From: Omnitrophica bacterium RIFCSPLOWO2_01_FULL_45_10
GTDB taxonomy: Bacteria; Omnitrophota; Gorgyraeia; 2-01-FULL-45-10
DNA length: 15,458 bases
Direction of reading: 5' to 3'
NCBI GenBank assembly: GCA_001804165.1
Contig: MHFL01000057.1
Span: 1-15,458 of the forward strand
Part shown: in pieces, positions 1-8,086 of the stretch
Layout: every line of letters begins with the position of its first letter
Numbering within the stretch: the first letter of the stretch is position 1
Program-made: the position numbers and the translations under genes
The notes under the pieces: generated by a model
What the model saw: the letters and a program-made list of their open reading frames with translations, nothing else
What the model was told of the DNA's origin: nothing
Database searches by the model: none

Positions 1-780
1 CGGCAGCCGTTCGCCTACGATCCTGCCGAGCAGGCGTTCGAGCCTCACTCTGTTCAAGAAGAAGTGATCGTCCACAATATAGAGCCTTCTCTTGTGGAGT
101 CGTTCAACTATATATTTTATTTCATGGAATATACTCTCGGCAGAGCGGAATTTGACATTCCGTGTGGAGATGCCTTTGTCGCAATAGACGCAGTTAAAAG
201 GACATCCACGCGAGGTAAGAAGCGTGATCACATTATATTGGTCGAGATCGAGAAGGTCTCTTGCCGGCAGGGGTAGGATATCTATATCTTCGATGGGTTC
301 CCGTCGCCTGTTTACGATGGCGCTGGAATCTCGATCCCTATAGGCAATGCCCTCTAGGCCTGCTAACGGCTTATGGCGCATCAGTCTTTCCACTATATCC
401 TTAAAGATATACTCCCCTTCGCCCATGACGACTGCATCGCATGATAAATCGATGAGCGTCTCTTTCGGGAATGCCGAGGCGTGGTGACCTCCGGCCACGA
501 TGAATATATCTTTATTGATGGACTTTGCCGCCCTAATGAACTTCTTCGCAGAACGATAGGAGGCCGTTCTGAAAGAAACACCTAAAACATTTATATGTAG
601 GCGCGACAATTCCTCCCTAAGAATTTCCAGTGAGTATCGGCTTATTTCATAATCCTTGAGATTAACGTTGACGCCGCCGATATCTTTCAGCATCGCGGCA
701 AGATAACAGATGCCGAGCGGCGGTTCAAGATTTTCTCTTGCATTGAATTCGATCGGCATGTTCGCAAGCAGTATATTCAT
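1..780 (-). CDS. B12-binding radical SAM protein, 3' end cut off by window edge
   Basis: My own translation of the complementary strand gives an open frame of 260 codons with no stop, running off the left edge. The N-terminal ~130 residues look like a cobalamin-binding (B12-binding) Rossmann domain: a PPLGICYLAAML stretch at about 20-31, VLGVSF at about 65-70, AGGHH at 96-100 and GEGE at 120-123. It has no DxHxxG motif, as is usual in the BchE-like radical SAM group. The radical SAM core starts with RGCPFNCVYC, whose cysteines C193, C197 and C200 form the CxxxCxxC motif that binds the 4Fe-4S cluster and SAM. The ATG overlaps the stop of the upstream gene by 4 bases (ATGA), with AGGGGA just before it. 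Such enzymes do radical methylations, ring formations or other C-C chemistry; the substrate cannot be read from sequence. In this operon a sugar or lipid modification is the simplest guess. The rest of the barrel and any C-terminal domain lie outside the window. Confidence 0.93.
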   Translation of the reverse strand, partial: MNILLANMPIEFNARENLEPPLGICYLAAMLKDIGGVNVNLKDYEISRYSLEILREELSRLHINVLGVSFRTASYRSAKKFIRAAKSINKDIFIVAGGHHASAFPKETLIDLSCDAVVMGEGEYIFKDIVERLMRHKPLAGLEGIAYRDRDSSAIVNRRREPIEDIDILPLPARDLLDLDQYNVITLLTSRGCPFNCVYCDKGISTRNVKFRSAESIFHEIKYIVERLHKRRLYIVDDHFFLNRVRLERLLGRIVGERLP

Positions 781-2768
781 CTTCCCCTGACACCCCATAT
801 AATTATGAGGCCTATTACTACGCCAATCGATGAAATAGAGGTCCAAAATAGATTGAATGAATTGAATGATAATTCTAAACGATAACTGCCCTCTTTGGGC
901 AAGGAGATCTTCATCAAACCATATTTACCCTGTTCTATCTTCACCGGTTGACCATTTATCCATGCTTTCCATAAAGGATGATAAGCCACCTTGATGTTGG
1001 CCTTGTTATCAACAGATCCGTTCCATATATAAAAAACCAAATCCTGGTTATCTAATAACAAAGTTTTATATGAGGCATCTTTTTCAAAACTTATCCACGC
1101 TGGGCTAAAGCCCTTTAGGCGGTATACGTTAAATGGCCCAAACTCTCGCTCCTTGAAAAATAGCTGGGAACCATCCAATTTATTTTTTAAATTGGGCTCT
1201 ACGCCTACGATATAACCGGCGTTGAAATTCTCCATCATCCCCTTGATGGACTCTGCGCTCATCTCGTCCACCTTCTCACCAAATATGTTTCCCTGATCAT
1301 TACGCATATACTTTTCTTGAGGAAATGGCGAGGCGGCCCTCGATGTGCCTATCTGAGCGACTTTCGTAAAAATTCCGGCGAGCGCGAAGACACCGCTTCT
1401 TTTAAGTATCGGGTCAGAGCTATTGCCGATTGTGTCCTGGTATACCACTCTCGACTCAGCGGCGGGAATATTTTTATCTATCCAATCCCACATCTTGAAA
1501 ATATCTGCCATCTGCGGCGACTGCTCAAGCGTTCTCGACCGTTCGCTTGCTAAATAGATATAGTGAAAAGACGCGGAGACCAAAAGGAGCGATAAAACAG
1601 CGCCAAATAAAAGGGTACGTCTTTTAATTCTGAAAGATTCCAGGAATCTTGCCATGCCGTAGGCGGCGAAGAGATATGCGCCAAGATGTATATATATAAG
1701 AAACCTGTTGGTCTGCAATGTTCCGACAAATGGAATTTTTCTCCAACCACTAAAAGTGTTGGGAAGCATATCGCTAAAAAGTATCAAGGAGATAAAGATA
1801 AAGACCGTTACGCAATTTAAAAAACGCTTGACATCGCTCTCCTTCTCCCGCCGAAGGAATATATAGACGCCTGAAAAGCTGAAAATTATTCGCAATATAA
1901 CCGGAAGATTGATCATAAGAGCTGACATGCTATCCATTCTCTCCATGGGACCGAAAAAAGATTTGACAGCCCATCTGAGACCGGTCGCTATATCTTTTAT
2001 GGGATAAGAGGTGAAGTAACCTCTCGATACGATAAAACCATAGAGATAGTAAGATGAGATCATAAATGCGAATGTTGGGATAAGGCCGTATATAAATATT
2101 TTTTTAAGGCTTCCCCTTGTCTTAAAGGCATCGGATAGATATGGAAAGCCGTAGATGAAGAGGAGCGAAAAGGCAAATACCGCAACGAATAGATGGGTCA
2201 GTACGATTAAACCCAATATTAAGCCCAAGAGCGCACCCTTTTTAAGGGTCATGCCATTGATCTCTTTATCCAATATATGAAAAAAAATAAAAAATAGTCC
2301 CAGCGCAAAATAATTATTCCAGACACCGTTGAGTATCCTCTCCAAGTAAATATCTTTCTGCAGCATAAGACATAAAGTCGCGAGAAATGAAGCCGCCTTT
2401 CCAAACCGATATGAAGAGATTTTGTAAAATGCTGTGCCCAGCGATATGTAACTTAACAAAACCATTATTTTATAAGAAATATTTAAAGGAAGACGCGTCA
2501 CTTGATTCAAGATAGCTATAAGTAGATGTGGTATCTGGTAATAATCCACAAGGATCGGCAATCCCGCCATGTGCTGCATATCCCAGCCGCTTATCCAATG
2601 ATATCGCGGAATAAGTATATTTATTAAATAGTGCGCATCATAATAATGAAGCGAGTTATCATAGCCGGACATAAATCCGCGGCTGAATATGCCTTGGAAC
2701 ATAAAAAGACCAAGGCCCGTTATTAATAGATATGGCAGGTTATTTTTTATTAATTTTCTATAGATCAT
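777..2768 (-). CDS. Large GT-C-like membrane protein, PTPS-related/YfhO-like
   Basis: This 663-residue polytopic membrane protein has roughly a dozen hydrophobic segments in its first ~410 residues. A polar region of ~220 residues follows, then a final membrane segment near 640-660. After the first membrane segment a loop carries GYDNSLHYYD (D37, H41), then GWDMQHMAGLP and DYYQIPHLL. This layout matches the '6-pyruvoyl-tetrahydropterin synthase related' membrane family, whose name is misleading: these are GT-C-fold-like proteins with an acidic first loop. The C-terminal outer domain contains AYHPLWKAWINGQPVKI and then LPKEGSYRLELSF, typical of the beta-sandwich of YfhO-like proteins, which help glycosylate teichoic acids in Firmicutes. 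By analogy it may transfer a sugar from a polyprenyl-phosphate donor on the outer face of the membrane (inference). Its ATG follows the upstream stop by 9 bases, with GGTGAG about 8 bases upstream, and its own stop overlaps the next gene. Confidence 0.85.
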   Translation of the reverse strand: MIYRKLIKNNLPYLLITGLGLFMFQGIFSRGFMSGYDNSLHYYDAHYLINILIPRYHWISGWDMQHMAGLPILVDYYQIPHLLIAILNQVTRLPLNISYKIMVLLSYISLGTAFYKISSYRFGKAASFLATLCLMLQKDIYLERILNGVWNNYFALGLFFIFFHILDKEINGMTLKKGALLGLILGLIVLTHLFVAVFAFSLLFIYGFPYLSDAFKTRGSLKKIFIYGLIPTFAFMISSYYLYGFIVSRGYFTSYPIKDIATGLRWAVKSFFGPMERMDSMSALMINLPVILRIIFSFSGVYIFLRREKESDVKRFLNCVTVFIFISLILFSDMLPNTFSGWRKIPFVGTLQTNRFLIYIHLGAYLFAAYGMARFLESFRIKRRTLLFGAVLSLLLVSASFHYIYLASERSRTLEQSPQMADIFKMWDWIDKNIPAAESRVVYQDTIGNSSDPILKRSGVFALAGIFTKVAQIGTSRAASPFPQEKYMRNDQGNIFGEKVDEMSAESIKGMMENFNAGYIVGVEPNLKNKLDGSQLFFKEREFGPFNVYRLKGFSPAWISFEKDASYKTLLLDNQDLVFYIWNGSVDNKANIKVAYHPLWKAWINGQPVKIEQGKYGLMKISLPKEGSYRLELSFNSFNLFWTSISSIGVVIGLIIIWGVRGR
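783..788 (-). promoter_or_regulatory. Shine-Dalgarno site for the left-edge radical SAM gene
   Basis: AGGGGA lies 2-3 bases before the ATG at 780, inside the last codons of the upstream membrane-protein gene. Together with the ATGA stop/start overlap it suggests translational coupling. The spacing is short, so this is a modest call. Confidence 0.45.
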
Positions 2769-2777
2769 AACTATCGC

Positions 2778-4067
2778 TCACCACAAACCTATGGTCTCCA
2801 TTAGATTTTTAATTAAATATTTCGTATGAAATGAATATTTGTAAAGGAGATAGGTAAAGATGAAGTAAGCGCCCATGCAGGAAACGGCAACCGTCAGCCT
2901 TCTCTGATATTCTATAAATTTATATATACCATAAGAGCCCAAGATAATAATAAATCCGTCTATCGGCATTCTATACCGCGGCGTGCCCTGAAAGACCATG
3001 ACCAATGAGGAGAAATACAAGATAAGGAGCGATATGAGAAGGATTTCTTTTCGATCCTTAAACGAATATATTGCTCCCCCTATGGCGAAAGGCAGAATGA
3101 AGAGAAAATGGTAATTGATGATGGCGCCTCCCAATATCTCCCAGTCGATGATGTTCCAGAAGAATAAAAATCTCATAATTAATAAGCGAAATGCATTCAG
3201 CGGGTACCTTTTGTAAATATTCAGGGCTTCTTTAATGAAAAAATGGCTTCTGTCTGCTTCGTTCGCGATAGCGTTTGCCATATTGGCTATCTCATCCCTA
3301 GGCCCTAATCCAAATATCCGCCCATCCACCGGTCGTATCGCCTGATACATATTCAATCCGGCATTCGTGGAGACCATTACGAATTTTCCATAGGCCTTGT
3401 AGTTCCTTACGGTCCACGGTATGAGCAGAATAATAAAACATGCCGATAACGCAAATGACATTATTATTTTTTTTAATAGGGTTATTCGCCGCGGCGTCTT
3501 TAGCGCAATGTAACCAACCGCTATGAAAGGAATAAAAAAACTTTCTGATCTTAGAAGTGTCAAAAATCCGCATAAAAAACCGAGTAAGGAAGCTCGAGAA
3601 ATGCTCGGTTTCTCTATTGTAATGATAAAGTAGGTTATCAGAACCAATAGAAAAGCGGCGAGCGTTTCTGTATAAAGAAATTTGGCGCAAGCAACAAAAG
3701 TCATATAAAATGAAGAGAAGATGCCGGCCAGCAGAGCTGTCTTGTCGGTAAAAATTTTTTCTGCTATCAAATAGATCATGCACACGGTAACTGACCCAAT
3801 CATGGCCTGAAGTAATTTCACTATAAAATAACTATGGCCGAAGAGCTCATAGACCACCATCAATAATATGGCATAGAGCGGCGGCCTCAAAGACGTGGCT
3901 GAGCCGTCACCCGAATTAATATAACCTTTGCCCGCCAGTAAATTCATGGCAAGTCTGTCATACTCCACTTCATCTGCCTCTATCGCCTTATTGTCATTCA
4001 CAATAACTATGGACCGCGCTGAAAAGGCCAGAATGAATAGAAAACATATTATTAAAAATCTTTTCAT
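2778..4067 (-). CDS. ArnT/PMT-like GT-C glycosyltransferase (GT39/GT83-like)
   Basis: This 429-residue protein has an N-terminal membrane anchor and about 10-11 hydrophobic segments. After the first one comes the outer loop ADEVEYDRLAMNLLAGKGY (31-49) and then SLRPPLYAILLM, the layout of PMT_2/ArnT-type enzymes, in which an acidic loop residue (D32 and/or D37) is thought to be catalytic. FLYTETLAAFLLVL at about 130-143 carries the second acidic position (E134) seen in the family. These enzymes move a sugar from a polyprenyl-phosphate carrier to a lipid, glycan or protein outside the cytoplasm. It is shorter than ArnT (about 550) because it lacks a large C-terminal periplasmic domain. Its ATG overlaps the stop of the upstream ALG5-like gene by 4 bases, so that enzyme may make its donor (inference). 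The acceptor is unknown. Confidence 0.88.
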   Translation of the reverse strand: MKRFLIICFLFILAFSARSIVIVNDNKAIEADEVEYDRLAMNLLAGKGYINSGDGSATSLRPPLYAILLMVVYELFGHSYFIVKLLQAMIGSVTVCMIYLIAEKIFTDKTALLAGIFSSFYMTFVACAKFLYTETLAAFLLVLITYFIITIEKPSISRASLLGFLCGFLTLLRSESFFIPFIAVGYIALKTPRRITLLKKIIMSFALSACFIILLIPWTVRNYKAYGKFVMVSTNAGLNMYQAIRPVDGRIFGLGPRDEIANMANAIANEADRSHFFIKEALNIYKRYPLNAFRLLIMRFLFFWNIIDWEILGGAIINYHFLFILPFAIGGAIYSFKDRKEILLISLLILYFSSLVMVFQGTPRYRMPIDGFIIILGSYGIYKFIEYQRRLTVAVSCMGAYFIFTYLLYKYSFHTKYLIKNLMETIGLW

Positions 4068-4777
4068 AAGTCCTTATGCAGAGATCTAATCCTCATTAAA
4101 CTGAAGAACATGGACAGTGAACTTGATAATAATCTAACCTTGCTGTTCGGCGAATTATACCAGATGACAGGGACCGACTTTATCTTATAGCCCTTTCTCA
4201 AGGCGATATAAAGGATCTCGGCATCGAAACTAAAATCGTTGAGTTTTTGCCGCGAGAATATCTCTAAGGCAGCGTCGCGCTTAAATAATTTAAATCCGCA
4301 CTGGGTGTCCCTGATGCCTTTCATCAGGATTGACTGAATTAAAAAATTAAAAGTCTTTCCCATATATTCACGTAGTAAATTCTGCCTCTTCGCAATCACA
4401 GAATCCGTGAGGGCTCTTGAGCCGATTGCGATATCGTAGCCTTCTACTATCACCGCTTTCTTTAACTTCTCGATCTCCTCGATAGGTGTAGACAGATCGG
4501 CGTCGCTAAAAAGAACCATGCCGCCCCTTGATGCCATAACTCCCATTTTTACCGCGTATCCTTTCCCCATATTTTTGAGATTCGAAATAATTCTTAGATT
4601 TGGAATCTCGTCTGCGAATTCCTCAAGTATCTTCCTTGTGCTGTCCAAACTTCCATCATCAACAACGATGACCTCGTATTCCTTGCACCCCACCGTGAGA
4701 TATTCAGAAATCCGCCTGAGGCTTTTTCCCAGTCTCTTTTCTTCATTGTACGCAGGAATTACTACGCTCAGATCCAT
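4064..4777 (-). CDS. GT2 polyprenyl-phosphate sugar synthase, ALG5/DPM1 type
   Basis: This 237-residue soluble GT-A enzyme begins with SVVIPAYNEEKRLG, followed by IVVDDGSLDST at about 37-47. The metal-binding motif is SDADLSTP, with DAD at 92-94. IGSRAL follows at 118-123, then DTQCGFKLF at 157-165, FDAEIL at 184-189 and VPVIWYNSPNSKV near 202-214. This order is typical of dolichyl-phosphate beta-glucosyltransferase (ALG5)-like bacterial enzymes, which move a hexose from a nucleotide sugar to polyprenyl phosphate on the cytoplasmic face. There is no C-terminal membrane pair such as GtrB has, so it probably works at the membrane surface or with a partner. It starts directly after the upstream stop (TAGATG, no gap) and overlaps the downstream ArnT-like gene. 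It therefore sits between two GT-C-like genes, a plausible donor/transferase grouping. The exact sugar cannot be told. Confidence 0.9.
   Translation of the reverse strand: MDLSVVIPAYNEEKRLGKSLRRISEYLTVGCKEYEVIVVDDGSLDSTRKILEEFADEIPNLRIISNLKNMGKGYAVKMGVMASRGGMVLFSDADLSTPIEEIEKLKKAVIVEGYDIAIGSRALTDSVIAKRQNLLREYMGKTFNFLIQSILMKGIRDTQCGFKLFKRDAALEIFSRQKLNDFSFDAEILYIALRKGYKIKSVPVIWYNSPNSKVRLLSSSLSMFFSLMRIRSLHKDL
4071..4075 (-). promoter_or_regulatory. Shine-Dalgarno AAGGA for the ArnT-like gene
   Basis: AAGGA lies three bases before the ATG at 4067 and within the last codons of the upstream glycosyltransferase. It supports this ATG as the start and fits re-initiation across the ATGA overlap. Confidence 0.5.
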
Positions 4778-6793
4778 CTAGAGATCGCTTTCTCTCAAAA
4801 CCTTGTAAATGGAGATATCATTATTGGAAAAAACTGTTTTCAGAATATCTTTCATCTGAAAATTTAGGCCCCTTCTTCTATCGACCCATACATATCGAAC
4901 ATCATATTTGGTCAATAGATCCCGTCCCTGCTCATTATCGTATGTATTAAAGAAAAGATTTATGTCTTTCTGCCTTGCCTCAATATCCGGTGCGTAATGG
5001 CCGATGTTCATATGCCACATGCATTCTATAACGGTCCTTCTCCCCGTCAGCGCGGAAATAAAAGAATCTCTGCCTTCTATATCATCCCATAATTTGCTAT
5101 GGGTCCTCTGCGATATCCAGGGTCGCGAGGACGGGTTATTGAGTATTACGGCATCTATTTCGATTCCCTTTTTGATGTGGTCTATTGCCTCCAATTCCTT
5201 CTTAGAAACGACCTTGTACTTTGTATATCCGGGAAAATATGCCAAGAACGAGAAAACAGTGGAAATAATCCCGATGCTGATTATGAGCAAAAGAAATATT
5301 GATTTCGGACCTGGCGCAATTCTCTTAATCCAGTCTATTATCGCCTCAGCTGAAAAGATGGACATGCCGAGAAGAAATATTGAAAAAAAGTTAAAAGTCG
5401 CTGAAGGGTAGTTGGATTCGAGGCAAAATAGATGTGTAAAAATGAACGACAGCATCATGGCAATGATTAGAAATAGAATCACAGATGGAGCCCTTTTCCA
5501 CCCTCTCGCATGTTCATAAATCTTATGGAAACCGAATATTTTGATACCTAGCGCGCCTACATGGAAGACGATAAATGAAGCCAGGACATTAAAAAAAGAG
5601 GGATGGGCTGCCTCTGCTATAAGTCCCAGTTCCCTGAATACTGAAAGCGGATAATGTCCGATGTCGAATTTAAAAAGTGCGATGGTTTGTCCGGATGATA
5701 TCCTGAACATAGAAAGGGCCGAGAAACCTATGCTGACCAAACTTATTTTCATTAAGGAGGCATCCTTGGCAAGATAATATTCTTTTAGGCCGAGCACAAG
5801 CAGGGCTGGCAAGGCTACAGCCCAGATGAAGGCTTTATACTCGAAGAGCGAGCCAAATAACATACCTGTAAAAAGAATCCACGGCAATTTACCGCGGGCA
5901 TTTAACGTGTCTCGGCATGTGATGGAAAAACATCCCAGACAAAAAATCAAAATGCCGTGCGCCAAGGGCGGATTGAACGTCATCCAATCCAATAAGGATC
6001 CCGTGAAATTAACAGTCTGAATATCTCGAGAGGGCATCAGCCGGTCAAGTATGGGAAAGACCCACGCCATATCGCTTGTTAAAAATATGAGAAATGCCGC
6101 TAGGAGCGCGATCTGCCTATTCTTCATGATGCATTTTATAGATAGATACATGGTCATCGCGGTCAGGGGAAGCAGAAACATGGGACAATATCTGAAAAAT
6201 AAATCTACCGCATTAATATTAGTCGCCTTTTGAATCAGCGCACGCCAATAAAATGCGCCTACATAGTACCCCTTTAACACAATTCCGGAATAAAAAGGGA
6301 ATTGATGCGGCGGATTCTTTGCCAGTTCCTGGACCATTGCCAATTGCGCTACTGAGTCGTAAGCGTTGGCTTGGTAAAATCGCGTGCCGTTCGCATATGT
6401 CAATCCGCTAAGGCCCACGACCAAGAAAACTATTATAAGAATTGCAAGGACGAGAATTGTTAAGAATACAGCCGGAGGCGTTATCCTTACGCTGCCCTTA
6501 AGCATCGTCCCTCTCGCAACGCTATGGATGAAAGAACGCGTTCTATATAAAATATATAGCGCGTTAAATATAATCACGGAGACTAAAAAAAGATTATGCA
6601 TCTTTGCGGCTTCCAAGTAGTAATAAATCTGCGGAATTAGAAAAATCCCCATGGCCATTGAGAGGACTCCTTTCTCGATGAATTCAGCCTCTTTTTTTAG
6701 CAGATTGATTAAAATATGGCCCGGGGGATAGAAGATTAAAAATAAAACCGCCATGAATTTAAGAATATCCATGCTTATGCCCATCTTAAGCAT
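4778..6793 (-). CDS. Large polytopic membrane protein, probable GT-C-fold glycosyltransferase
   Basis: This 671-residue protein has many hydrophobic helices, up to about residue 510, and then a polar C-terminal domain of ~150 residues. The outer loop around 139-185 reads FYQANAYDSVAQLAMVQEL, then NPPHQFPFYSG and LKGYY. An aspartate (D146) in such a loop is the usual GT-C catalytic position. The C-terminal domain ends with KYDVRYVWVD (629-638) and ISIYKV, a pattern also seen at the end of YYY/DUF2298-like and other large bacterial and archaeal membrane glycosyltransferases. I cannot assign a precise family. The gene follows the GT2 fusion gene by 15 bases and abuts the ALG5-like gene, which suggests use of a polyprenyl-phosphate sugar (inference). 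The start is uncertain: Met4 and Met8 are alternatives and no start has a strong ribosome site. Confidence 0.78.
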   Translation of the reverse strand: MLKMGISMDILKFMAVLFLIFYPPGHILINLLKKEAEFIEKGVLSMAMGIFLIPQIYYYLEAAKMHNLFLVSVIIFNALYILYRTRSFIHSVARGTMLKGSVRITPPAVFLTILVLAILIIVFLVVGLSGLTYANGTRFYQANAYDSVAQLAMVQELAKNPPHQFPFYSGIVLKGYYVGAFYWRALIQKATNINAVDLFFRYCPMFLLPLTAMTMYLSIKCIMKNRQIALLAAFLIFLTSDMAWVFPILDRLMPSRDIQTVNFTGSLLDWMTFNPPLAHGILIFCLGCFSITCRDTLNARGKLPWILFTGMLFGSLFEYKAFIWAVALPALLVLGLKEYYLAKDASLMKISLVSIGFSALSMFRISSGQTIALFKFDIGHYPLSVFRELGLIAEAAHPSFFNVLASFIVFHVGALGIKIFGFHKIYEHARGWKRAPSVILFLIIAMMLSFIFTHLFCLESNYPSATFNFFSIFLLGMSIFSAEAIIDWIKRIAPGPKSIFLLLIISIGIISTVFSFLAYFPGYTKYKVVSKKELEAIDHIKKGIEIDAVILNNPSSRPWISQRTHSKLWDDIEGRDSFISALTGRRTVIECMWHMNIGHYAPDIEARQKDINLFFNTYDNEQGRDLLTKYDVRYVWVDRRRGLNFQMKDILKTVFSNNDISIYKVLRESDL

Positions 6794-6808
6794 CCCATTG
6801 CTTCAAGA

Positions 6809-8059
6809 TCATTTAATAATTTTTAACCCGTCCAATGATTTTAATAGCAGCGCTAAACCATGTTTTATCGGCCGCATCTTTGTTACCCCATGCCTTCTGG
6901 CTTTATAATGAACGGGCAACTCCAGCATCTTCATCCTATATCTGGCCGCCGTAAAGAATAGATCCCAGTCTCCCCATAAAAATTCTTTTATCTTAAAATA
7001 TCCCCAGTGTTTTTTAAGAAATACCTTTGTCCCGCAGAATGTATCACTTATCCTCTTCTGCGTTATCCAACTTATCAAGCGCGCGAAGAAATATACGCCT
7101 ACCCGATTGAAAACAGGAATGGAATTTTTCTCCCTTGGGTATATGATCCTTGTCCCATTTATGAACTCCGCGCCCTTCTCCATCGCGTCATGAAACAGAC
7201 TTAATTCTTCGGGAGGCGTAGTGTTGTCGCAATCAAGCATCATAAGGACATCCCCTCTCGATTCCTCCCACCCCTTATTGACAGCGTAGCCCTTCCCTTG
7301 ATTTTCCTTATATGATATGAGGCGAATGTCTGGTCTATCTTTCACAAGTTCTTCGACGATTTCACGAGTTCTATCAGTAGAGCCATCGTCCACTACGACA
7401 ATCTCTCTCCACGAACCAAAATTCGGTATCCTCGAGACGCATTCCTTGACGCTCCCCTCTTCATTATGGCAGGGGACCACTACAGAACAAGAGTAGGCCT
7501 GTCTTCCGCTTTCAAGGGGATGCAGTCTGAATACAAGGTATTGTCCGAAACAGATGCGCCTCAAAATCGGAGTTCGTGGAATAAGCGAATTTATAAGATC
7601 ACCGAGCCCAAACATCTTGAAAGGAACGACGAACCTGTATCCCTTATCTAATACGTCGAAACCGAAGATATTTATCAGATTTTCAAGATCGGCCAAATGG
7701 AGCATGTTTCGCTCGAGTCTCGGCGTCTTTAATCCTAAACGCGATAATAATTTAAGGAGAGATATTATGAGGGGATTAATTTCCGCGACGAAGACCCTGG
7801 AATCTCGGTGCATCAAGGCTTTCAATTTGCCAAACATCTTATAAAGATCTTCTTCATAATTTAAACTTTCATAGAATATGATGTAATCGTAAACCTCTTT
7901 CGTCTCTAAATTTATTATGCCGCTCTTTAAATGGGTAATCTCTTTATGCTCAAACTCCTCTCCCACGCTTTCCCCTACAATCAGCACCTTCTTTCCGGTT
8001 ATTATGCTGTAGGATAAAAATTCTGTCACATAATGGCAAAAAAATCTTTTCGTTTTCAT
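6809..8059 (-). CDS. GT2 glycosyltransferase with degenerate N-terminal methyltransferase domain
   Basis: From the ATG at 8059 this is a 416-residue protein. Residues ~190-410 form a GT2 domain: SVVVPCHNEEGSV, VVVDDGSTDRT at 221-231, the DCD metal motif at 276-278 followed by TTPPEEL, NGTRIIYP, and SDTFCGTK at 338-345. Residues ~15-180 resemble the second half of a class I methyltransferase, as in known bifunctional methyltransferase/GT2 proteins. However, motif I is broken (GKKVLIVGESVG at 22-33 rather than VLEIGCGTG). The SAM-binding part before YDYIIFYESL is also about 25 residues shorter than I expect. It is probably inactive for methylation and may serve as a scaffold. The GT2 part most likely makes a polyprenyl-linked or glycan-linked sugar. 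A GTG at 8077 in frame adds six residues but has no ribosome site, whereas AAGGGA precedes the ATG at 8059. Confidence 0.88.
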   Translation of the reverse strand: MKTKRFFCHYVTEFLSYSIITGKKVLIVGESVGEEFEHKEITHLKSGIINLETKEVYDYIIFYESLNYEEDLYKMFGKLKALMHRDSRVFVAEINPLIISLLKLLSRLGLKTPRLERNMLHLADLENLINIFGFDVLDKGYRFVVPFKMFGLGDLINSLIPRTPILRRICFGQYLVFRLHPLESGRQAYSCSVVVPCHNEEGSVKECVSRIPNFGSWREIVVVDDGSTDRTREIVEELVKDRPDIRLISYKENQGKGYAVNKGWEESRGDVLMMLDCDNTTPPEELSLFHDAMEKGAEFINGTRIIYPREKNSIPVFNRVGVYFFARLISWITQKRISDTFCGTKVFLKKHWGYFKIKEFLWGDWDLFFTAARYRMKMLELPVHYKARRHGVTKMRPIKHGLALLLKSLDGLKIIK

Positions 8060-8068
8060 ATTCCCTGA

Positions 8069-8074
8069 TCCCTT
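8069..8074 (-). promoter_or_regulatory. Shine-Dalgarno AAGGGA deciding the start of the GT2 fusion gene
   Basis: AAGGGA lies nine bases before the ATG at 8059. The in-frame GTG at 8077 has only AT-rich sequence before it. I therefore prefer the ATG. Confidence 0.6.
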
Positions 8075-8086
8075 CACTTATAATTT

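Noticed and set aside
16..45. GC-rich inverted repeat (GCCTGCTCGGCAGG)
   Set aside because: It lies inside the radical SAM reading frame, has no T-run and no gene end nearby, so it is not a terminator.
3298..3783. 161-codon open frame on the - strand
   Set aside because: It is out of frame inside the ArnT-like gene, whose own frame has the family motifs. Its composition is unlike a real protein.
5004..5411. 135-codon open frame on the + strand
   Set aside because: It is antisense to the soluble C-terminal part and last helices of the 671-residue membrane protein and has no recognisable motifs.
7554..7844. 96-codon open frame on the + strand
   Set aside because: It lies opposite the degenerate methyltransferase region of the GT2 fusion. 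I considered whether that region might be non-coding on the - strand, but the - strand frame is continuous and aligns with the family.
6809..8077. Possible frameshift or deletion making the methyltransferase domain look short
   Set aside because: The reading frame is uninterrupted and the residues on either side of the missing part remain sensible, so I treat it as a natural degenerate domain; an assembly error cannot be fully excluded.
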